NCBI RefSeq assembly: GCF_040218225.1
Contig: NZ_JAVJQO010000002.1
Span: 186,001-250,000 of the forward strand
Origin: Gracilimonas sp.
GTDB taxonomy: Bacteria; Bacteroidota; Rhodothermia; Balneolales; Balneolaceae
Direction: 5' to 3'
DNA length: 64,000 nucleotides
The notes under the pieces are model-generated. The model saw only the letters and a program-made list of their open reading frames with translations, made no database searches and was not told where the DNA came from. Shown here piece by piece: positions 59,240 to 64,000 of this stretch. Position 1 is the first letter of the stretch; each line of letters starts with the position of its first letter. A program made the translations under genes and the position numbers.

Positions 59240-61027
59240 CTATAGAACTTTAGGCTCGTCTAAATCACGAAACTGTAATTCGTAAAGGTGACTATAGAGT
59301 CCATTCCGTCCAATTAATTCGATATGGGTTCCCTGCTCCACAATCTTTCCTTCGTCCAACACAAGTATTCTATCTGCATGCTGAACCGTTGATAAACGAT
59401 GAGCAATTACAAAAGTAGTACGATTTGTCATAAGCCGAACCAGGGCTTCCTGAACCTGGGCCTCTGATTCCGAATCCAGAGAAGATGTTGCCTCATCCAA
59501 TAACAGAATAGCGGGATTTTTGAGAATTGCTCTTGCTATGGCCAACCTTTGGCGCTGTCCACCACTCAGCTTAACTCCCTTCTCTCCGATTAAAGAATCA
59601 TATCCATTTTCCGTTTGCATGATGAAGTCGTGGGCATTTGCATCTTTAGCTGCCTGTATAACTTCCTCATCAGTAGCTTCCAGTTTCCCGTATGTAATGT
59701 TTTCCCGGATAGTAGTACCAAACAGATGAACTTCCTGAGGTACAATGGAAATATGTTCGCGAAGAGATTTAAACTTCAAATCCTGAATATTATTTCCATC
59801 TACAGAAATAGAACCTTTTTGAGGATCATAGAATCTTGGGATTAAATTTAACAGCGTGGTTTTCCCCGCCCCGCTAGGCCCTACCAGTGCTATCGTTTTT
59901 CCGGCTTCGGCTTTGAATGATATACCTTTCAATACATCTTTTTCTCCTTCGTAACTGAACCACAAATTCTCAACTTCCACTTCTCCATGCACTTCAGTTA
60001 TGGCTCTCGCATCAGGATTATTCTCTATTTCAGGGGTTTCTTCTAGAAGTTCAAAAATACGTTCCGAAGCTCCAGCTGCAGTATTTACAGCTGTATACAA
60101 TCTGGATGTCTGGCTGATTGATCGTGAAATGTTTAATGCATAAATAATGAACGCAACTAGATCTCCGGCAGTGAGCCGATCTGCAAGTACTTCTTTCCCG
60201 CCGTACCAAAATATGATAACCAAAGTGCTCATAAACATGATTCCCACACCCGACCAGAACAGCTGGGTTAGCACCATTTTTCGGCGGGCCGTCTTAAATA
60301 ATTTTTCTACTGCTGTTTGATAACGGCCCACTTCATAATCTTCCCGCACAAATGCTTTCACCAGGCGAACAGCTCCAAGGGCATCTTCTGCCACGGCGGT
60401 AGAGTCAGCAAGTTCGTCCTGAATATCTTTGGAAAGATGACGGATCTTCTGACCAAAATAGCGGGTTGCCAAAGTGACAAAAGGTACCGTAACAAAAATC
60501 ACCATGCTAAGCCGCCAGTTCAGAACTACCATCAATGAGACAGAACCAATCAGCGAAAAAGAAATAGTTAGTAACTGAGGAAGTGAATCCGTCAAAGCTG
60601 TTCTGATTGAGCCGACATCATTCGTAAGTCGTGAGGTAATTTCACCCAGTCTGCGCTCAGCAAAGAACTTAAACCCCAACCGGTGCAGATGCTCATATAC
60701 TTTTTTACGCAGATCAGTAACCACGCGTTCTCCCACCCACTCCAGGTGATAATTTCCGAAAAAGGAGAATGCTGCCTGAAGCACAAAAAGCCCGAACAGC
60801 CCCATTGCCAGCCAGTTTAATAACTCGTTATTACCCGATTCAAAAACCGCATCCAGTAATTCCCTCAACCCCAAAGGAACTGTAAGCCATACAGCTGATG
60901 CTAATATGGTGACTATTGTTGCTGCATAAAAGCGCACACGATACGGCTTGCTAAGAGCAAATATCTGCTTCAGCGTGAGCCAAAGCGACTTAATTGATTT
61001 ATTCTCTTTTTCGGGATTCTTACTCAT
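59240..61027 (-). CDS. MsbA-like ABC exporter (half-transporter)
   Basis: 595 residues, membrane domain first (six helices, about 20-330), then the nucleotide-binding domain: Walker A LVGPSGAGKTTLLN, signature KLSGGQRQRLAIA, Walker B ILLLDEATSSLDSE and switch His VIAHRLST. Such half-transporters work as homodimers and flip lipids, drugs or peptides outward; the closest general type is MsbA/BmrA. Substrate cannot be deduced. It converges on the repeat membrane proteins with only a 21-base gap and no hairpin, and is divergent from the NfeD operon. Confidence 0.9.
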   Translation of the reverse strand: MSKNPEKENKSIKSLWLTLKQIFALSKPYRVRFYAATIVTILASAVWLTVPLGLRELLDAVFESGNNELLNWLAMGLFGLFVLQAAFSFFGNYHLEWVGERVVTDLRKKVYEHLHRLGFKFFAERRLGEITSRLTNDVGSIRTALTDSLPQLLTISFSLIGSVSLMVVLNWRLSMVIFVTVPFVTLATRYFGQKIRHLSKDIQDELADSTAVAEDALGAVRLVKAFVREDYEVGRYQTAVEKLFKTARRKMVLTQLFWSGVGIMFMSTLVIIFWYGGKEVLADRLTAGDLVAFIIYALNISRSISQTSRLYTAVNTAAGASERIFELLEETPEIENNPDARAITEVHGEVEVENLWFSYEGEKDVLKGISFKAEAGKTIALVGPSGAGKTTLLNLIPRFYDPQKGSISVDGNNIQDLKFKSLREHISIVPQEVHLFGTTIRENITYGKLEATDEEVIQAAKDANAHDFIMQTENGYDSLIGEKGVKLSGGQRQRLAIARAILKNPAILLLDEATSSLDSESEAQVQEALVRLMTNRTTFVIAHRLSTVQHADRILVLDEGKIVEQGTHIELIGRNGLYSHLYELQFRDLDEPKVL

Positions 61028-61198
61028 CAGCTGTATTTAAATGCCACCAATAATAAAAGGCTTCATTTTGGTTTCTGCAATGGTATCCAAATACCGTGCC
61101 GCAGTTTAAAAGTCTGACATAAAATTAATCCAATTCAAATGAGATTTTTTGCACTCAAATCACTATCTATACTTAAACTTAAATCTAGTTTTCAGGTT

Positions 61199-61696
61199 AT
61201 GGATAGCGAAATTCTGACGTGGATTTTTTTAATCGGGGGTATTCTGTTAATGTTCCTGGAGGCAGTCCTTCCCGGAGGCGTGGCATTTCTTCTTGGGTTT
61301 AGCGGTTTGGGAGTGGGTATTCTCAGATACTTTGGCTTTCTGCAAGACCCGTTTACAGCAACATTTGTCTGGCTGATGTCGTCAACTATTCTAACCATTG
61401 CTATTCGTCCATTCATCAACAAATATTTTAAAGGAGAAACTTCCTACAAATTTGCCGACGAAGATTATGAAGCAATGGACCAAATCGCCGAAGTCACTGA
61501 ACCAATTAACGACCTGGATAATGAAGGCCGTATCAGGTTTCAGGGAATTTCCTGGCAGGCGCGTTCGCTGGAAGGTGAAATCCCAACCGGAGTGCAGGTT
61601 CGAATAAAATACCGGGATAACACAACCTGGATTGTAGAACCAGTAGATATTATAGAATCAAAGAAAAACCAACTTAAAGACTCAAACCAAAGCTAA
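61199..61696 (+). CDS. NfeD-family membrane protein
   Basis: 165 residues from the ATG at 61199; an ATG at 61139 would add 20 residues of poorer sequence before the first helix. Two to three membrane helices (about 5-65, IFLIGGILLMFLEAVLPGGV) then a soluble OB-fold domain (about 95-160, EGRIRFQGISWQARSLEGE) with the standard GxxWxA pattern. NfeD proteins pair with SPFH proteins to form membrane microdomain assemblies. It starts a three-gene operon with two SPFH genes: one base separates its stop from the next ATG. Confidence 0.87.
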   Translation: MDSEILTWIFLIGGILLMFLEAVLPGGVAFLLGFSGLGVGILRYFGFLQDPFTATFVWLMSSTILTIAIRPFINKYFKGETSYKFADEDYEAMDQIAEVTEPINDLDNEGRIRFQGISWQARSLEGEIPTGVQVRIKYRDNTTWIVEPVDIIESKKNQLKDSNQS

Positions 61697-61697
61697 T

Positions 61698-62648
61698 ATG
61701 TGGACCACAATTTTAGTAGTAATCGTTTTATCCTACTTCGTGCTGACACGGCTCTTTCAAATCGTGGAAATGCGTGAAGAAGTTATTCAGGAGCGACTAG
61801 GGAAATACAAAAAGACTCTTAAACCTGGGTTTCACTTCCTGATTCCGTTTGTAGACCGGCCCGCGTACAGCCAGGAAATGCGAGAGCAAGTGTTGGATGT
61901 ACCAAGCCAAACATGTATCACCAAAGACAATATTGAAGTTGCAGTAGATGGCCTCGTGTACCTGAAGGTAATGAACTCTCATAAAGCCAGCTATGGAATT
62001 TCGGATTACCAGGCAGCAGCTGTGAACCTTGCCCAAACCACAATGCGAAGTGAAATCGGTAAAATGACGCTGGATGATACCTTTTCAGAACGAGAAAAAA
62101 TGAATGAAAACATCGTTCGTGAGATTGATAAGGCTGCAGATCCATGGGGGATCAAAGTGATGCGATATGAAATAAAGAACATCCGCCCTTCCAGTGAAAT
62201 TGTGGATACTATGGAGCGGCAAATGGAAGCTGAGCGAGCCAAACGAGCTGAGATTACAAATTCCGAAGGTCATAGACAGGCACGCATCTATGAGTCTGAA
62301 GGTGAACAACAAAGCCAGGTTTTGATTTCTGAAGCTCAGCGTCAGCGAAGAATCAACGAAGCAAAGGGACGGGCTAAAGAGATAGAATTGGTTGCCAATG
62401 CAACAGCTAAAGGACTTAGGAGAGTAGCTGAAGCGATTCAAAAACCAGGCGGAGATATCGCAGTTAAAACCAAGCTTGTTGAACAATACATCAAACAGTT
62501 TGGTAATATTATACAAAACTCAAATGTGTCGGTTCTCCCTACCGAAACGGCAAATCTTAAAACCTTTTTTGAAGGTGTAAGTACTATCAGCGACCACACA
62601 AAAAATCCAACAAACAAAACCAAAACATCTAACCGAGGAGAGCAATAA
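61698..62648 (+). CDS. SPFH/band 7 protein (stomatin-like), first of two
   Basis: 316 residues: a membrane hairpin or helix (about 3-22), then an SPFH domain (about 25-190, EVIQERLGKYKKTLKPGFHF, FVDRPAYSQEMREQVLDVPS, GIKVMRYEIKNIRPS), a coiled coil (about 190-255, rich in EAxRQA patterns) and a polar tail ending KTSNRGEQ. SPFH proteins oligomerise in the membrane and scaffold protease or transport partners. It is closest to the QmcA/stomatin group. It lies between NfeD and a second SPFH gene. Confidence 0.88.
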   Translation: MWTTILVVIVLSYFVLTRLFQIVEMREEVIQERLGKYKKTLKPGFHFLIPFVDRPAYSQEMREQVLDVPSQTCITKDNIEVAVDGLVYLKVMNSHKASYGISDYQAAAVNLAQTTMRSEIGKMTLDDTFSEREKMNENIVREIDKAADPWGIKVMRYEIKNIRPSSEIVDTMERQMEAERAKRAEITNSEGHRQARIYESEGEQQSQVLISEAQRQRRINEAKGRAKEIELVANATAKGLRRVAEAIQKPGGDIAVKTKLVEQYIKQFGNIIQNSNVSVLPTETANLKTFFEGVSTISDHTKNPTNKTKTSNRGEQ

Positions 62649-62650
62649 TC

Positions 62651-63592
62651 ATGGAAATCATGGAGACAATTAGTCAGGTTTTATTAGGTGTATTTTCGGT
62701 TTTTGTAATGTATAAATTCATTCGCTCACTACGGTTGGTTCCCAACCAGTACGCATACATTGTTGAGCGTTTGGGGAATTATCAAAAGACATTAGGCCCC
62801 GGTTTTCATGCTCTTATCCCCTTTGTAGACAAGGTCGTTTATAAACAGGATTTGCGTGAGGAAACCATCGAGGTAGAACCACAGGAATGTTTCACCAAAG
62901 ACAATGTGAAAGTGGAGGTAGATGGCGTAATCTATCTGAGTGTGATGGATCCTGTTAACGCAAGTTATGGCGTCACCAACTACCGGTATGCTGCCGTACA
63001 ACTTGCCCAGACCACAACCCGTTCTGTTTTGGGTAATATGGAGCTGGATCAAACTTTTGAAGAGCGGGCTGCTATGAGCCGCGAAGTTGTAAGTGTGCTT
63101 AGTGAAGTTGAACAGCTATGGGGTATTAAGGTACATCGCTATGAGATTAAGAACATTCTGACCCCTCGTACCGTCCAAAAAGCCATGGAAAGACAAATGA
63201 CGGCGGAGCGCGACCGCAGGGCTATTATTGCTAAGTCTGAAGGTGTAAAAGGTTCTAAAGTAAATGATGCTGAAGGGATGAGAGCCGAAATCATTAATAT
63301 CTCCGAAGCCGAAATGCAGCGCCGTATTAATGAAGCTGAAGGTCAGGCCGAGGAAATTTTATCCATCGCAGAAGCAACGGCAAAATCTATTGAAGAAATA
63401 GCAGGAGCGCTCTCCCAGCCAAAGGGTAAAGAGGCAATGCAACTTCAACTTTCTGAGAAATATCTGACCGTTCTCTCGGGGCTTGGCAGAGATGAAAACA
63501 GCGTAATTCTGCCAAAGGATATTTCCAACTACGATGCTGTTATGAATGGCCTCTCGCTTGATGAACTGACAGTAAAGAAAAAGGAAAGTTGA
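62651..63592 (+). CDS. SPFH/band 7 protein (stomatin-like), second of two
   Basis: 313 residues, similar along its length to the preceding gene: N-terminal membrane segment (about 6-24), SPFH domain (NQYAYIVERLGNYQKTLGPG, YKQDLREETIEVEPQECFTK, HRYEIKNILTPRTV) and coiled coil (about 190-250), with a short tail. GAGGAG about 10 bases before ATG is a strong ribosome site. The two are old paralogues and might form a hetero-oligomer, as HflK/HflC do; that is inference. A terminator follows. Confidence 0.88.
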   Translation: MEIMETISQVLLGVFSVFVMYKFIRSLRLVPNQYAYIVERLGNYQKTLGPGFHALIPFVDKVVYKQDLREETIEVEPQECFTKDNVKVEVDGVIYLSVMDPVNASYGVTNYRYAAVQLAQTTTRSVLGNMELDQTFEERAAMSREVVSVLSEVEQLWGIKVHRYEIKNILTPRTVQKAMERQMTAERDRRAIIAKSEGVKGSKVNDAEGMRAEIINISEAEMQRRINEAEGQAEEILSIAEATAKSIEEIAGALSQPKGKEAMQLQLSEKYLTVLSGLGRDENSVILPKDISNYDAVMNGLSLDELTVKKKES

Positions 63593-63617
63593 GTCATAGA
63601 TCATATCTAACTATAGA

Positions 63618-63650
63618 GGGCAGTTCATAAATCATGAATTGCCCTTTTTT
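63618..63650 (+). terminator. Rho-independent terminator
   Basis: GGGCAGTTCAT (63618-63628) pairs with ATGAATTGCCC (63634-63644), with one G-T pair, followed by TTTTTTTA. It ends the NfeD/SPFH operon. Confidence 0.85.
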
Positions 63651-63723
63651 ATTATTTATATTCCTTCCTGCGGAAAAAAGCCGCCTGAAACCAACAGATT
63701 CACTTTTATAAAATTCCTTAGAA

Positions 63724-64000
63724 ATGAACGCATTAGATCCGGCTGTACAAGAAAAAATTGACAAATGGTTAAACGGAAGCTATGACAAGGAAACCAAATC
63801 AGCCATTCAACAAAAACTCGACGATAAGAAATTCGATGAGTTGACTGATGCATTTTATAAGGACCTGGAATTCGGCACTGGCGGACTTCGCGGGATCATG
63901 GGAATTGGTTCAAACCGTGTTAATAAATATACGTTTGGTATTGCCACCCAAGGCTTAAGTAATTTCCTGAAAAAAGAATATCCTGATCAGGATCTCAAAG
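63724..64000 (+). CDS. Phosphohexomutase, N-terminal fragment
   Basis: 92 complete codons, then the window ends. It opens MNALDPAVQEKIDKWLNGSY and includes DLEFGTGGLRGIMGIGSNRV, the N-terminal motif of alpha-D-phosphohexomutases (phosphoglucomutase/phosphomannomutase, PgcA-like), where the FGTGGLRG loop comes ahead of the active-site serine that lies further on and outside the window. The subgroup with a helical lead-in before FGTGGLR is the long PgcA-type enzyme. Interconverts glucose 1- and 6-phosphate or mannose equivalents. Confidence 0.88.
   Translation, partial: MNALDPAVQEKIDKWLNGSYDKETKSAIQQKLDDKKFDELTDAFYKDLEFGTGGLRGIMGIGSNRVNKYTFGIATQGLSNFLKKEYPDQDLK

Noticed and set aside
1-64000. 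Search for tRNA, rRNA, insertion sequences, prophage or toxin-antitoxin loci
   Set aside because: No cloverleaf-like, rRNA-like, transposase, integrase or toxin sequences were recognised by reading; small structured RNAs could be missed without a covariance-model search.

Overview
The window looks like chromosome from a marine or halophilic member of the Balneolota/Bacteroidota side of the tree (Balneola/Gracilimonas-like; this placement is inference). The signs are two very large secreted proteins ending in the NYPNPFNP-type tail used with type IX secretion, a 71-residue PID-CTERM-like protein, an OstA-like LPS-transport protein, a 30-codon AURKAIP1/COX24-type gene, frequent TTG/GTG starts and moderate GC. 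I see no rRNA, tRNA, prophage, insertion sequence or CRISPR array. Both edges cut genes: a VWA-domain protein on the left and a phosphohexomutase on the right.

Layout. 1-10.4 kb: nine tightly packed minus-strand genes for the cell envelope (LysM lytic transglycosylase, C-terminal processing protease, PHP phosphoesterase, ribH, uppS, bamA and three Skp/OmpH chaperones), closed by a strong terminator that overlaps the end of the VWA gene. 10.5-15.6 kb: NAD synthetase, a succinate-semialdehyde-type dehydrogenase, a class III aminotransferase and a thioredoxin-like protein. 15.7-23.9 kb: a lone receiver domain overlapping tail-to-tail with a UbiA prenyltransferase, a conserved orphan, an NTF2-like protein, threonine aldolase, a lycopene cyclase, a helical protein and a dcd-bfd-rsmE operon. 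Spacers from 12.2 to 18.7 kb carry copies of a small dispersed repeat built on GTTGAGAGTTGATA. 23.9-30.1 kb: secreted proteins, an endonuclease I and a lamin-tail/Ig protein that share their C-terminal modules, with the PID-CTERM protein between them. 30.3-30.9 kb: the COX24-type mini-gene and HU. 31.1-36.1 kb: alanine/sodium symporter, upp, LptC-like, OstA-like and TspO-like genes. 36.1-45.8 kb: EF-G paralogue, asparaginase, PolB-type exonuclease, lipoprotein, class I pyridine-nucleotide disulfide oxidoreductase and pyruvate phosphate dikinase. 45.8-49.0 kb: a three-gene metal-uptake-like cassette ending in a TonB-dependent receptor. 49.2-57.2 kb: DNA repair methyltransferase, amidohydrolase, small barrel protein, M14 peptidase, AsmA-like protein and threonine/serine dehydratase. 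57.3-59.2 kb: two tandem paralogous single-pass membrane proteins made of 30-residue repeats. 59.2-64 kb: MsbA-like ABC exporter, NfeD plus two SPFH proteins, and the start of a phosphohexomutase.

Working together: the first operon links lipid-carrier synthesis, barrel assembly and periplasmic chaperones and proteases, a coherent outer-membrane biogenesis unit. The LptC/OstA pair adds LPS transport. NfeD with two SPFH proteins is a membrane-microdomain module. The least explained items are the tandem repeat membrane proteins at 57.4-59.2 kb, the PID-CTERM protein flanked by type IX cargo, and the dispersed inverted repeat, one copy of which supplies the stop codon of a gene.
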